Source: Gordius sp. MW1
Taxonomy: Eukaryota; Nematomorpha; Gordioida; Gordea; Gordiidae
Direction of reading: 5' to 3'
Length of the DNA: 64,000 nucleotides
Assembly (NCBI GenBank): GCA_964036665.1
Contig: OZ038529.1
Span: forward strand, 23,198,060-23,262,059
In this document: positions 23,701 to 37,434 of the stretch, in pieces
How the letters are laid out: each line of letters begins with the position of its first letter
How positions within the stretch are numbered: the stretch's first letter is position 1
The notes under the pieces: model-generated
Database searches by the model: none
What the model saw: only the letters and a program-made list of their open reading frames with translations
Told to the model about the DNA's origin: nothing
Position numbers and translations under genes: made by a program

Positions 23701-26700
23701 GCTGATATTTGCGGCAAAAGGATTAGTGTTTGCCAGATTTGGATAAAGTGATTGGTGCTCTGCTAATTCCTTGCCTTCAGGCCCTCTTTCCTGATCATTT
23801 GTAATCTTTAAAAAGCATTAAGTATCAATAATTGTTTAAATAAATATCAATTTAGAATCTTTCTTACATCTAATAATAGGTCAACTTGAGGCATTGATTT
23901 CGGTTCCAAACTTTTTTTTCTAATCTTTTTCTTTCTTATCACCTTTGTTTCTATTTCAGAGTTTGTCCTAGTTGAAATCGGAGAGTTGCCTTGATTCTTT
24001 GGTCGGTTTTCCAAACTTGCGCGCCTTGTTTTCAATTCTTTTTGCAATGGGTATGACTGGGCTTCAATTTTAAGAGTATTAGATAATGGGTTATCTTGGG
24101 CATTAGCTTCTATATTTGAAATTATTTCACTGAGATTTTTGAAACTTTCTTTAAAGACATTTAGGCTGTCATCGTCGTCATTCATTTGCAATGCTTTATT
24201 ATTTGATATATTTTCTAGTAAGTAAAAAAATCAAAAGAATTTATCTTAGGCAAAATAATTCAAAATAAGTGTTATTTATCTTGTTTTACAACAAATAATT
24301 TTGTGTAATTTAAAAATCAATTTGTACATACTAAGAGTTGCATTGTCTTTGGTTGGATCATAGCACTCGTCCATTCCGTGAATTGTAAGACTCCCCTTTT
24401 TGACACGCTGTTCATTCTTAAACTCGGCACCATCTTTACCAGATCCAGCAAGCTTAGATTCCATTAAATCCCCACTTTGATCCTCAGTATAATCTTCTAT
24501 CGGGCGCGCATATACAACTTTATCTTTTGAATTCTTCCTAGTAGACTTTTCTGGCACGCTCGAGTAGGATTCTATGTCCAAATTAGGTCCGTAATCACTA
24601 ACATATCCCTTTGATTCCGCTAAAGATTGTTGATATTTTGGGTGTAAAGATGTTTGTTTCCTTTCAAGGTCGTAGGCATCTTTACTTCTTTGCTCATATT
24701 TGGCGAGTTTCCCTTTTTGCTTTTCATCTCTCTTTCTCTCTTTTTTAATAGTTTTCATCATTTTTTTATAGCTCTTAGGATCCATGTTGAGGATGTCGAT
24801 GGTTGAACCGGGGTAAAATTTATCGGACGTTAGCTTTTTCTGTAATTCTAGCTCCTTCCTTTTTACTTCTTCCGTGATGGGCTCATTCCTTTTAGGTGGT
24901 AGCTTTAATACACCTATCCATTCATCACCTTGCTTTTCGTTAAGCGTATCCTTTGTTTGCTTTATAGTCTCTGACACTTTGGCTGTGAGTTTCTGAAATT
25001 GATCCCAAGAATCGTCACTCTCTGTATAAATATAATTTCACCAACCTTAAATTCTATTCAATTATTATTTTGTTCGCGCATAAAATAATTAACGTTTAAG
25101 CATAATTACTTTGCGGTGCTTGCTTTTCTTTTTCATGCGCAGACGGTGGTGGTCTTGCTGGGGCAGCGCGTTTTTTCTTGAGGATATCTGGGAAAGTTTC
25201 AGACGCGCTTGATTGGTTTGAAACCCAAGAAGATGTACCACCAGGAGTGTGAAGACCTATTTGGGGAGGGGGAGGTCTTTGGGGTGGCCCTAATTTCTTA
25301 GTTATGGAGCCATAATCATCCTCGGGATTTGGAGATTGAACATCTATTGATGGTGGTAGCTGTGGTGGTGTCGTTTGAACAGCACGGTCAATGGATACCC
25401 TCCTTTGCCAATTAAAATTATTTTGGGGGTCATCATTTTCGGTGTATGAGAAATGTTGCGGAGTGTTGTCTTCAATAATGTTTTCATTGAAATAACTTTC
25501 TTGACCTTGGACCTGTCCGGAAGGACTATCGTAATAAGTCCAAGATAACCGACGTTCGCTATCATAAAAGTCTTCGTGTCCCGTATGACATGCGACTTCA
25601 TCGTAAAAATCAGCTGGTATTAAACTAATATCGAGAGGCGGCGGTGGCATTTCGGGAGGAGCGTATAAAAATTGTGGTGAATAGGGTTCCGAAGATAGGG
25701 GACTTGTTACATCGACTGAGTCATAAGAATTAGGATCATGTTGATAATGTGATTGTGACGAAGGAAAAGGACTCGGCTCAATGAATGGCGTATTAACTTT
25801 ATCAGGAGTTGACAACTGCTTTTGTAGTTTCATCGTTTCTTCTATGTTTTTCCTGTACAATTTATTTAAGGAATCGGATGAATCTGTGATTCCCGATGGA
25901 TTATTTTCATCACCTAACTCAACTGCTAGCATCGATTCGTTAGTGTCTAAGCTAGTTTTATTCGCCATGATTATATTGTAAGGGGGCTTAGTGGATTCAG
26001 ATGAAACATCGATTTCGAGTGGATTAAATTGTAGAGAAAGATCTTTGACTGCGGCGGCGACCTTAGCAGCAGTATTGGCTATTTCGATCTAATAAATTAA
26101 TAAATATTGCACTTTGGCTAAGCCTAACAGTCAGTCTAGAGAAAATGTATTGATCCAATTTATTAAAAAAAATGAAAATGTTAGCAAGCAACTCATAAAC
26201 GTCATGCGTTGAAATATGTGATAGAATTATGAATGGTCTCCCAGAGTGGTCCAAAAATCGATAAATAAAATTGAGTTGGATGCATTGGTCCATTCCACCT
26301 CAATATTGATGAAGTGTATGTGGTATGCGAGACAATTTTATAATTTTGTTATGATGTTGTTTTAAAATCATTGATTTTTTAATACAACTTGTATCAATCA
26401 TTTAAATTTTGTTTTTGAAAATATGAGCAAATTTTATTTTATAATATTTGCATTTATTGAAAAATTTATCTGAAGATATATATAAAATTAATGCTACAAT
26501 ATATCGATTTTTAAAGCTAAGCGTTGCCTTTTAATAGGACCCCTTGTTTTGTTCACTATTAATTGCTATGCAATTTATAGGTTATTTATCACTTTATAGT
26601 GAATCCGACAGAATAAGATAAGAATAATAATTATATCAGTGTGATAGTTCATTTAATTTTGTAATAGTGCTCCTTAAATTATTTTTACAGCTTTACTACA

Positions 26701-29700
26701 ATATTAAAGCATTTTTATGATAAATTAAAGTCTAACAAATTAAATGTTAAAAATACGGAGAATCAATGTGAATATCAAAATCGAGTTCTTGGTTCCAGTA
26801 AAACAATATGTTTTATGATTTTTTATATATGTGCAACAAACATTATAAATCTAAAATACTACCAAATGTCGTAATGTTGTATAACAAAAAAAAATCAAAT
26901 TTCAAAATAAAATTAATAGAATTAATTAATATTTTTTTAATTCATGAACGCTTACCTAACCTAATTTGTAAATGTTCTTGTAATAATTTAATTAATATTA
27001 ATGCCCTAGCTAGATTAAATAACTTTCATTCTCATATTACTAACTATTTTTAATGATTTACTAGGATTTTAGAGCAATTGTCTAAGATATATTAGATTCG
27101 AGATTGGCAATCTAAAATTCAAATCATATTTATAATATAATTTTAAAAATTATAAATGCTCAACCAAATTATTCTCACACACAATTTTTAAATTTATAAA
27201 TTTAAAGTTTTTGCTAAATTATTGCAAATTAATTTTTGGTCTTTAAATTTCGGGTAGTCCTGCAGTTTAAGAACTAAATATAACACTAAATAATAGCTTA
27301 AGGAAACATTTATTATTAAAACAAATATGACTATACAAAATTTTACACTACAATATTTTGTAGTTATGGTTAAGGTGCAATCCTTTAAATTTCGGTTAGC
27401 TAATTGACAGAATATCAACCTGTATATGTCAGTAAATATTAAAAATAAATTTTTATTAATGCAAATTTTTAAAACATAGAAATTTGTCTTTGGTTATATG
27501 TTGTGTTGTCGACGAACAATTGAGCTTGATATTTCCATCTTATGTATATTATTTTTAACAAAAATGCGCATATAAGAAGAGCAGAGCAAGTTATTTAATA
27601 AAAAACAGTAAAAAACTATTGTCTAATAATGCCAGTTTTAATAATAATTTAAGCAATAACAACAAAATTAAATAGGATTTTCATTCGTAATATAAATCTT
27701 ACCTAAATCGTAAATCATTGCCTACTACTTTTTATTTGTAAAGCTTATCTGTAAATTATTTTACTTAATAATGCTTCGCGATCATATTGATATTATAGTA
27801 CCTTACCTAATAAATTATATTAAACAATATATATTACAGTATATGTTTGAACATATTAGCTATATTTAGAAATTGAATGCCTCGTAAGAATAAACATTTT
27901 AATAACAGAATATTAACTCAGTTTTTAACATAAAGTCTGCTAACTTTAAAATTCGTCTTAGATTTATAACACATATTAGATAAAATTTTAACTAGAAGCA
28001 TCAATTGTGTAAACACTTAAATTACTGGACCAATGCTTTAACATTAAAACTCTTACCTACCTCGTTTATATGTGAACGTCTATCGTTTTCGTCGCTCTTT
28101 CGTTCACCACCGGATAAATATTTTTCATCGTTATTCATGTAATTAGGTGAGACCCAACTTTGAGCTCTTCTATGCAAAGCTAATTTAGCTCCGTCGTTTT
28201 CTGTAAAAATGGTAGAACTTTCTAAACTCATCTGTTTTTGACCTTTGCCTACATCGTAATTGACATTTGTGCCAGATCTTAATAAATCAGTTTCGCTCAT
28301 AACCTTGCTCTTACCGTAATTGCTAGATGCTGATGGCCTTTTACTTTTTGTTTGAAATGCTTTGTTAGTAAATTCAGCCCAACCGTCGTTGCTAACGCTA
28401 CTACTTCGACGACGGGTTATAATTTTTGAATTGCTTCTTTCGGTTTCGGGTTCTTCATCATCCTCATCGTCTAAGTTAGATGGAAGTCGGATACTTAGTT
28501 TACTTTCGCTCCTATATGAATTTTTGTTAATGCGTATATCATTTTGCCCACTAGGATCTTCTCCTAGAGCATTGATGTAATCTTCAATGCGTGAGGCTCT
28601 CAGGGGTGTAGTACTTCTGGGTCTTTCAATTGGCATAGTCATTATAGGATACCTTTTGGTTTGGGAAATAATACTCCCCACCACTTCAGGATTACTAACG
28701 TTTGTCGATTGGACCGAGGGTCTACGCTCAGCTATACCTTTTCGCGTCACGTTTTCGTATATAAATTCGGGTTCATAATGTGTACTCTCTCCTTCACCCT
28801 CTCCTAGTAATGAATCCTGCCCAATGAGCCCTATCTTGGATATGGGTAGGTTTTTGCCTTCCTTAATTTTAATCTGTTTGCCATCTTTTCCCATAGGGTG
28901 ATTCACTAAGTCGACATCTTCTCTATCTAAGATCTGTTTAGCTTCTGATTTATCTTCCATCTTAAGTTCATGTGATTTCTTTTTCAATGAAGAAAAAAAG
29001 GGACGCCTAGTTTTCTTAGAAGCGACACGGGGCTTAGACCCAATTAGAGTAGGATCTAAAGAAGATGATGAATCTGACTGGGACGCAGATGAGCTCTCGG
29101 CTGATGAATTATCTTGATCGGAATAGCCTTTAGAATTTCTTCTTTTAAACGATAATATACTTTTTTTCTTTTTGGAATATTTGCGGCTCCTATGCTTAGC
29201 ACTCTGAGATTCTGGGTCGTTTACAATATTGATATCTGATTCAGTATGTGCTTCTTCAAAGTCTTGCGCTTCACCACCTCTCATATTTTGCGATGCCTCA
29301 GCAGGCGTTTCTTCACTTTTTAATGAAGCACTTTTTAGCGTTTCAAAAACGTTGGTGCTTGATTCATGGAATGGTACAACATTCTCTTGTGGGGTTTCGG
29401 ATTTTTTGCTCCTCTTCAGAAATGAAAATTTAGACTTACTTTTCTTAGTGTCGGCTTTGATTGGGGGCGATAATGGGGAATTTAAACTTGCTATCGAATC
29501 AGGTCCTACAGATTCTCGAACGTTTTCATTGTTGAGCATGGTTAAGCCCTTTTTCTTAAATAAACCTCCGAATAATTCAGACTTTTTTGAAACTTTAGGC
29601 ATAGATTCTATGCTCTCCCAGACTTTAGGGTCTTTATCGGATGGTATAGATAGTTCCTTTTCAATTGTTATACCTTTTGCGACATTATCTTTAGTAGGGG

Positions 29701-30100
29701 TCGGGGAACAATCTGATGGCGGAATTATAGTGTTAGTTAAAGTGTTGGGAGCGAGATCATTGAGTTGTCCTTGTGAAACCTTTGATTGTTCCGATAGTTG
29801 TACTTTGCGCTTGGCTAAATTAACATCGTCACAAGTAGTTTCACCCAAATCTGTATCATCGAATGTAGCGATAGGAGCAGGCAATAAATGCGTATATCCG
29901 CTAGCTATCGGTTTTGTTATATTGACTGATAAGGGTAGGATATCGTTATAATCATCGCGGTTTGTATCTACACTTGGTATGCGAATATCAGGAAGCCCCT
30001 GGGTGGAAAGTGGCCTTTCTTGTAAATTGGAATCAAAACTTTTTTCATTCCTATATTCCGCACTTTCGGAAGACGTTATTGAATCTCCCAATTTCTCCAT
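20794..30100 (-). CDS. stnB-like: Giant stonin (stoned B / UNC-41 family) endocytic adaptor, complete
   Basis: Seven exons (high to low): 28061-30100, 25110-26088, 24332-25021, 23868-24214, 21471-23805, 21306-21416, 20794-21137. Total 6,846 nt, exactly 2,282 codons with the stop, all junctions in phase. The C-terminal third is the diagnostic part: two NPF motifs (about 1380 and 1408) for EH-domain partners, a stonin-homology domain from about 1667 (QWDLLIRTSNKKK), and a mu-homology domain from about 1795 to past 2160 (FESDYIKAFVKCVQDAFFKL, PVPLCEVGINDERR, IPIDWIYMFREEK). Stonins link synaptotagmin to AP-2 in synaptic vesicle endocytosis. Residues 1-1350 are disordered and unlike vertebrate stonins; exon 1 carries four basic blocks such as GGLFKKKG and FFSSLKKKS. 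The start is the first ATG after an in-frame TAG. The 1,972-nt first intron makes linkage of exon 1 the least certain join. Confidence 0.9.
26089..28060 (-). other. First intron of the stonin gene
   Basis: Donor GAG|GTAGGT at 28060 and acceptor TTTATTAG at 26089, both phase 0. Strongly AT-rich, with many poly-A/T tracts. No exon or mobile element recognised. Confidence 0.55.
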
Positions 30101-32227
30101 TTTTACAAATAAGTATGGAGGTTTCAATAAATTTTCCTAAACAAGTCGTTCACATTGACCATATAATAAAGTGAGGGCAAAAGTAGATGGGTATATATAA
30201 ATCCCGACATTAAATTATTCACGAGGATGAGTTGTAAAACAATTTATTGATTTTCGAGGGCTATCACATAAAACCGGAGATATTGGGGACAGGCGGTATT
30301 GTAGCCTGTGAAGAGTGTGAGAGCTACTCCCATTACACTTTCAAGAATCCAGAGTAATCCATAAGGACCAATACCACTTACATCATACATATTCATGCAG
30401 CACGCATTTTATATATAACACAGACAATAGTATAGTTCTTTTGTTGTGTATTGTTTAATACGATACAGGAACCGATATAATATAGAGATACATTATAGCA
30501 CACACCCAAACATTTATCGATTATTTTTTTTAATTCCCTCCTATCTAATAATATAAACAATAGTGGACGGGTCTCTTTAAAAATAAGACCAAAAATCAAT
30601 AAATGGACATTGGGTTCTGACCTTGTAATTTAAATTAACAAGTTGATTTTGAGTTAGGTAGAGCAATCATTCAATTTATAATATGATTTATGACTAATAG
30701 CAATTTTAAACTTTTGTAATATGTTACAGCAGATAACTAACACAGTATTTTAATTCAGCCATTATTGCGTATTCAAATGTTTATGAATTTCACTTAAATA
30801 TTGTCACAAAATTAAACAAATGAAATTGATGCAAATCTTTTACAATGTTTACTTCAAGAGACATAGAACTCTATTATGTATAATCATCAAAAAACGAAAA
30901 GTTATCTAAAGTTACCTTATAATATCATCATTAGTGACAATAGCAAAGTGTAATATCTTACCACAAAAATTTTAGGATACAAAACTTTTACGTTATAATT
31001 GCTTGATTCTATTGTTATGTGAAATTAGTTTATAAAAATAATACTTCTTCCTTTAATGCAAGCAAAAAATACTTAGTTGTAATTCTTTCGATGGCGTTTT
31101 TAATTAATGGATATATAAGATTTGTGTTTGCGACTAGTTTGATTACAGACTTAGTCCCAATAAAATGGGTTATGCAAAAAATTTCTAACCATAGCCGCTG
31201 TATACATAATTAAATTATGATGAAGTGTCAGACATTTTGAAAATATTTGATCTTTATTTGTGATCATCTGTTTAATTATAATTTATTAATGTAAGGCTTC
31301 ATATCTTGGTTACAATGGATTCAGAACTGGTCCGACCTTGGCCCGCCTTAAATGCTTTTTAAAATATAATACCGAACATACCAACTCTCACGGGATAACA
31401 AAATATTAAATATTCCGAAATTTTTAAACGTCAAAGTCAAACAATCATCTTGGATGAAAATAATAAGTCATATTTATTTTATTATCGGAGAGATCCGAGA
31501 TTGTATTTTTAAGTTTAGATGCGACCGTTGAACTTTAAATCGCTGGTCATTTTGGCTGTCCATGTAGGATTCTTTGAGGAAACTTTTTCAATTATAATGG
31601 CATAACGCATATGTAACTTTATAATTAAGTTTGGCTAAATAGTTTAAGGTTTCTAATAAAATGATGAATCTTTACTGGGTTTTAAAAGGTATCTGAGCTA
31701 TACCTAGCCCACTTAAATTAATATTTCATATATTTTACCAGACCGGGACAAAATCTACGAGTCGGGTAGGGAATGCGGGACTCTGATTTAAAAACGATAT
31801 TCCCGTTTACTTGCTTGTTTTAATTTAAAGAGAAATTTAGTCATGGCAGATTTCAAACGTGGCAATAAGGCATTATAATCTTGTAACACATAATCCTAAA
31901 TATAATTATTTTTAAACAATAGGTATTACCAAAAAGAAGATTTTTTTTAATGGATAATTACGTCTTCATTGAATACAAAACAGGTAATTTTTATTCAATT
32001 TAGAACCTTTAAAGATGCCAATTTCGGTATTTACCGATCGCTAGATGGGAAAGATAAAAATCATCATCTGGGCATGGTTTCACATTTAGCCTTAAAAAAA
32101 AGCTACTCTGATTAACATTATATGCCAAATCCAGTCTTTTCATTAGTAAAAATCTATACAAAATGTCAATATAGTGACCAGTGTGTATCGTGCGCATTAA
32201 AATGTATTTATAGAGGTAAAAGTTTTA
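30101..32227. other. Upstream of stonin; no gene recognised
   Basis: Should contain the stonin promoter and 5' UTR (minus strand). AT-rich, stops in all frames; no domain similarity in the short open frames. Confidence 0.5.
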
Positions 32228-32235
32228 AGCGAGAG

Positions 32236-32382
32236 TAGTGTTGTAAAAACGGTTGAGTTTTGTTTGGTCGACCTTTGATTTTAGTCGCCTAAACGTAAGC
32301 AGACCACCAATGGGTCTGTTTATGTTTAGTCGACTTAAGTCAAAGGTCCGCCACACAAACCCCAGGAAATTTTACAACATTA
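32236..32382. mobile_element. MITE family 2 copy with 8-bp target duplication
   Basis: TAGTGTTGTAAAAACGG at the left and TTTTACAACATTA at the right. Flanked on both sides by AGCGAGAG (32228-32235 and 32383-32390). This duplication fixes the element ends and places family 2 with hAT-type transposons. Confidence 0.92.
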
Positions 32383-32390
32383 AGCGAGAG

Positions 32391-33474
32391 CACCACGGAA
32401 GAGTTTCGCATCATTTTAACAATATGTTTTATAACTTGGGAAAGAATTTTCTATATATAATGCTTTACGGCTCAATTTTCATGTGATCTTAAAAGTTTTA
32501 TAGCCATAAAAAATTAAAACCCTTCTGCCTAGTACACGGGTTTTAAAGAATTTTAAAAAATAGATAAGCTTTAAAGTTAGGACAAGCCCGAAAAGTAAAT
32601 TTTAATTATTTAATAAAAAAAGATGTTTTTATTATTCAAACACAATCCGAAATCATTACCCTCTGATAAATTTTCATAAGAGGGACAGGGCGGAGCACAA
32701 CATAACTTACTTCCTAACTTATTTCAAAAATACTCTATCTTTCATTATATTAATAGCGCTATTATTAATTAAATGATGTCAAATGTTCTCGATGTTATTG
32801 CTTGTGTCATTACGTTGATTCATTTTTAATTAGTTAAAAGGCAAATGGTTTTCATCTTGGTTATGTATGATAAATAATCGATCCATTTAATGCATTATAC
32901 ATTATGACCAAAATGATTTCCTTTTCAAATTCCAACAAAATTCACAGATTTCCAGTCTACTACGCGGGTAGCCGTTAACCTAATGTGACATTAATATAAT
33001 TTGTAATTTTCCTTTTCTCCTTTATAAAAGCTTTATAAAAGCTTAGTTTAAATTTTTCCAAAATAACTTTCATCATTATCATTATGGACTTAAAAGGGGT
33101 TTAAAAGAAAAAAACTAATAACAATGTATTTTTATTATCTTTACCAAAATTTGATGCTTATATATTGGTTTATATATTAATAACCTCTAAAAAAGTCCTG
33201 GATTTTTTTTAACTCTAAGACTTCTGATTAGGTAAAAATTAATTGTTGTATTTTTAGACTTTTCTGATTGGTTGCTATCATAAATTAATTCTTTATAAAC
33301 ATGAAATTTTCAATGCAAACCTTTGACTGTATTAGACCCGCGATACTACAAGCTCATTATATATTTGATCATAATATAAAGCTGTGTGTATTTAAAAAAC
33401 GATCAAAATTCAGGACTAATTAATTTAAATTATTAATTTACAATCTAAAATTTGTTCTTTCCTCCTTTTATGTC
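32391..33474. other. Non-coding stretch, nothing recognised
   Basis: AT-rich with a tandem TTTATAAAAGC near 33020. No gene or element seen. Confidence 0.5.
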
Positions 33475-33482
33475 GCTTTATA

Positions 33483-33642
33483 CTAGAGAACTGCACGGGT
33501 GACCCGAGACCCGACCCGACTTCGGGTCGGGTACGGGTAGAAAATTTGAAAATGATTTCGGGTCGGGTCGGGTCCGGGTAGAAAATTTGAAAATTATTTC
33601 GGATCGGGTCGGGTTGAAAAAAAGTGACTTTGCAGTTCTCTA
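33483..33642. mobile_element. MITE family 3 short copy with 8-bp target duplication
   Basis: Inverted ends TAGAGAACTGCA / TGCAGTTCTCTA and flanking CTTTATAC on both sides (33475-33482, 33643-33650). The interior is a tandem of TCGGGTCGGGT and TAGAAAATTTGAAAAT blocks. Only 160 bp, so non-autonomous. Confidence 0.93.
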
Positions 33643-33650
33643 CTTTATAC

Positions 33651-34738
33651 ATTATCGACTTTTCCTAAAAAGAACATTAAAATTGAATTTGTATAAATCT
33701 AACGTTTTAATAAAGACAAAGGTTACTAGATTAAATTTTAAATTTATAAAGGCCACAAAAAGATATACCAAGTACACCGTACTTATACCCTTAGAAACAA
33801 TTATGACACGCTAAATTTAATCAATGGAAGTGAATTAGTCGAACTCAAAATAACGGATGAAAGTGTTCAACTTATCTCAAAAAAGAATAATGAACTCTTA
33901 GCAGATCTAGGATTTAACACGGTAACAACATAATATATATTTGGTATTAATTTATAAATGAAACTTAATCTGTAAAAGCATATGATTAATCGCTCTTCCT
34001 TGGCTTTATTAAATTTCAAATAGGCTTAGCGGAGTACTTAAGGACTAAAACTGGACTCTTATAATTTTTTTATTAGTCTCCTTAAGATTTAACTTAATAT
34101 GCCTATGATTGTGAAGCTTATAATTGCTGTTATGGTAAAAATTTTACATTTGAACTTTTTAAAAGTTTTTATCTCAATAAAACTGCAGACAGATTTTCCA
34201 TACATTTCATTCAATGCTTCCAAGTAATTTGAGAATATTAGATGCGTTTTAGATCGTTTATTTCGCTAGTTTGCCCAAAACGCACAAAAAATTTGGGATT
34301 GTGACCAAAGATGAAACACAGCGTTGCATGCGTTGCTACACGTTCAAAATGAAAGAAATGTGGCATCTAACCTCAGCATTGTATATTTGTGATATTCTAT
34401 ATTTGAAAATTAAGCTGTGGCAAAGCAATTACCACCAACGCATGTCTCACACACTCAAGAACAATAAGCACACGGAAGAAAAAGATGTTGGACTTGTTTA
34501 AAAAGATGAACAAATTGTTAATGTATTTCTTAAAATTTAGCTTTGTCCTTTCTTCGTACGATTTATAAAAAAACAATGCGTCTCCATAAACAACCATTTA
34601 TACACAATAAAATGAATAAATAAGTTATTATTGTAATGGCTACTATACTGTCAATTGATTATGTTAGTTTAAAGAGCTTTTAATTGTTTATGCCTAATTT
34701 AAGTGACTATATAGAAGGTTTTGTACTAACTCACAGCG
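33651..34738. other. Non-coding stretch, nothing recognised
   Basis: Short open frames at 33587-33814 and 34271-34501 have no recognisable domains and base use like the rest of the intergenic DNA. Confidence 0.45.
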
Positions 34739-36083
34739 TTTTTCTTAACTTTTGCACTTCTTATTCCTCTCCTGCACACTAGTAGGAGAGAAAAGAGATT
34801 ATCCATTATAGCATTTAACATGAATCGCTCATTCCTTCTCTCCCCTTCGCATGTAACACACTCCTTCCCCAACCTTACATGTTATTTAGCAATTCATACA
34901 CCATATTTTGCACTTTTTTATAAAATGGTCGTTTTTTTGTATTAGTGAATTTTTTTTAAATTTTTTCTAGTTTAGTTTAAATTAAATAAACTTAAATTTT
35001 TTTAATGATTAGTTTAAGTTTATTCAACCTTAAAAATGAAATTTTGTCATGTATAGGTTTATTGTCGTAATTTTCATTATTTATACAATTTTTTTGGTAA
35101 ATTTTTTGTTAACGGCTTTAATAAAACATGGTGTATATTATAGTATATTTCTTGGATGAAAATCTAATTTCACTAACTCTTTCCGTCTCCCTATTTGGCA
35201 TGTACCTCACCTTCTTTTTACTGTGAAATGTGTTTTGGGAACTCTTGCAACTGCCCCTGCGCCTTTCATAATTTTTTTCCCGTCTAAATTTGTTCATTTC
35301 GATATTTTATAAAATGATTTTCACATATACAATAGTACATTAATCGTTAGATTACTTCAGAAGATTGTCGAAACTATTTTTCCCAGGTAAAAAGATATAT
35401 TTACCCGTGTTTGAATAATGAAAATATTGTATTAAATTTTACATGCATTTCTTTTGTTTTATATATCTATATTTTATTGTATTTTACATTATTTTTTCGA
35501 CAATAAACGTATACATGACAAAATTTCATTTTTAAGGTTGAATAAACTTTAAATTAAAAAATTAATCATTAAAAAAGTTTAAGTTTAATTAATGTAAATT
35601 ATACTAGAAAAAATTCACTAATTTATACAAAAAACGACCATTTTATAAAAAAGTGCAAAATATGGTGTATGAGTTGCTGAATAACATGTAAGGAATCGGG
35701 GTCAAAGTCGCAGAAAAAAAGCAGCAGAATTGGTCAGAACTGGTCAGATCAAGATTTTAGATAATCAATATATTGGAATTAAATCTCAAATGGGGAAGGA
35801 ATTTGATGTGCATCTAACCCTAACCGTAACCCGAACCTAAAACGCTGACCTAAAACACTAACCCTCCTGACCAATCTTGATCTGACCAGTTCCGACCAAT
35901 TCTGCTGCTTTTTTCTGCGACTTTGACCGGTTCCCACATGTAAGGTTGGGGAAGGAGTGTGTTTCATGCGAAGGGGAGAGAAGGAATGAGCGATTCATGT
36001 TAAACGCTATGATGGATTACCCCTTTTCTCTCCTACTAGCGTGCAGGAGAGGAACACGAAGTGCAAAAGTTTAGAAAAAAAAG
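34739..36083. mobile_element. Foldback element with long inverted arms
   Basis: Left arm about 34739-35075 and right arm about 35525-36083 are inverted copies. For example CTTTTGCACTTCTTATTCC...CTAGTAGGAGAGAAAAG at the left is matched by CTTTTCTCTCCTACTAGCG...GAAGTGCAAAAG at the right, and CCTTCCCCAACCTTACATG by CATGTAAGGTTGGGGAAGG. The arms are about 350 bp apart from a nested insertion. No coding capacity. No target duplication was fixed. Confidence 0.85.
35692..35935. mobile_element. MITE family 4 nested in the foldback, 8-bp target duplication
   Basis: Inverted ends GGAATCGGGGTCAAAGTCGC / GCGACTTTGACCGGTTCCC continue through a long subterminal inverted block (GCAGCAGAATTGGTC). ACATGTAA flanks both sides (35684-35691, 35936-35943). 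The centre holds a telomere-like run (CTAACCCTAACCGTAACCCG). It split the right arm of the foldback, so it inserted later. Confidence 0.92.
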
Positions 36084-36288
36084 CTTGCTTTATTATATTC
36101 GTATGGTTTAATCTTATTTTTTCACTATCAAACTTTATATTGTTATTTGACAATTTAAAACTAACAAAAGTTATTAATAACTTGCTTTCAAATTAGTAAA
36201 GGAGATTTCGAAATCCGAAAATTGAATAAAATCTTGTTAAGCCATCTAGAGGCAGTTTTAAATTAAACAATGATTTGGTTAATCAAAC

Positions 36289-36450
36289 CATGAGCGTAGC
36301 AAGTGAGGCAGGGAGGGACGACTGCCTCCCTCTGAATACAAAAATCCTTTAGCATTTATTAAAATTATGGCCAAAATTTCAAAAAATTTTATTTTACCCC
36401 TCCTTAATTCAATATTTCCCCCCTCAGTTCCAATGCTGGCTAGGGACATG
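36289..36450 (-). mobile_element. MITE family 1 copy
   Basis: CATGAGCGTAGCAAGTGAGG at the left, GCTGGCTAGGGACATG at the right, reversed orientation. Confidence 0.8.
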
Positions 36451-37221
36451 AAGCCAATTCTTTTAGTATAAAAAATTATTTCATATCGATGAAATCTAAT
36501 AAGAGCGGAAACGTTATATATTTATTAATTTTATTTTTTATTCGCATAATGTTTAACCATATAAGTCTCTAATTTAAAATTTCCCCTGGATGGCATAAGA
36601 GTATTAATTTGCAGACTCATTAATCCCTTTAAAATATTGTTATATCGATATCTACTTACTAATTATAGAATAAAAAAACCAAAATCGGTTTTAATAACTC
36701 AATCTAAGACTCATTCTTAATGTTCGCAAATAAAATATTCTAAAAAGAATGTATAATTCATAAATAGAAAAAGGCAAAGGTCAAAGTGAATAATGCTTAA
36801 AAGATATATAGAAGAGAAGTAGAAATGATGCAAAGTGTGAAAACTGTAAATAAACTCAGAGCAGCTATCTTGATAATAATAGAAAACAAAATTGTAAGAA
36901 GGGGATTGCATGTTAGGAATTAGCCAATACAGCAGTGTAAAAGATTGCAGTCAAAAATAATTAACAATAAGAGTCACTTAAAACATAAATTTGAACCCGT
37001 GTAGCAAAAATTAAAAAAATTACCCTGAATAATAGGTATCGTATGAATATGTAATTTATCATTTCCTATTCTCATGAGGTTTTGGGTATTATCAAAAACG
37101 CCATAAATGGGTGTTAAGCGAAGAAAGACAATAAATATTTTGAGCTATTTGACTGACATTAATCTCATATTTTAATTCGTACATACCGAAAATATTCTCG
37201 ACAATACCTCTGCCCACTTAG
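36451..37221. other. Non-coding stretch, nothing recognised
   Basis: AT-rich; no gene seen on either strand. Confidence 0.5.
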
Positions 37222-37434
37222 TAGTGTTGTAAAACGGCTGAATTTTGTTTGGTCGACTTTTAGTTTTACTCAGACTAATGGTCATTTCAGGTCTGTTTAT
37301 CAAATTTCGACTAAGCTCACAGGTCGACTAAGGAAAACAGACCAATTTTTTTTAGGTCTGCTTATGTTTAGTAGACTAAAACGAAAGGTCGACCAAACGA
37401 ATCACAGTCGTCTTTACAACACTAGTAACAACAT
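37222..37434. mobile_element. MITE family 2 copy
   Basis: TAGTGTTGTAAAACGGCTG at the left and CGTCTTTACAACACTA at the right; subterminal TTTGTTTGGTCGAC / GGTCGACCAAACGAA. No clear target duplication. Confidence 0.85.

Noticed and set aside
29229-29951. A 240-codon plus-strand frame opposite stonin exon 1
   Set aside because: Low-complexity antisense of a Ser-rich coding exon; no domain or splice support.
33425-33652. Minus-strand 75-codon frame rich in DPTRPE repeats
   Set aside because: It lies in MITE family 3 and reflects its TCGGG tandem repeats.
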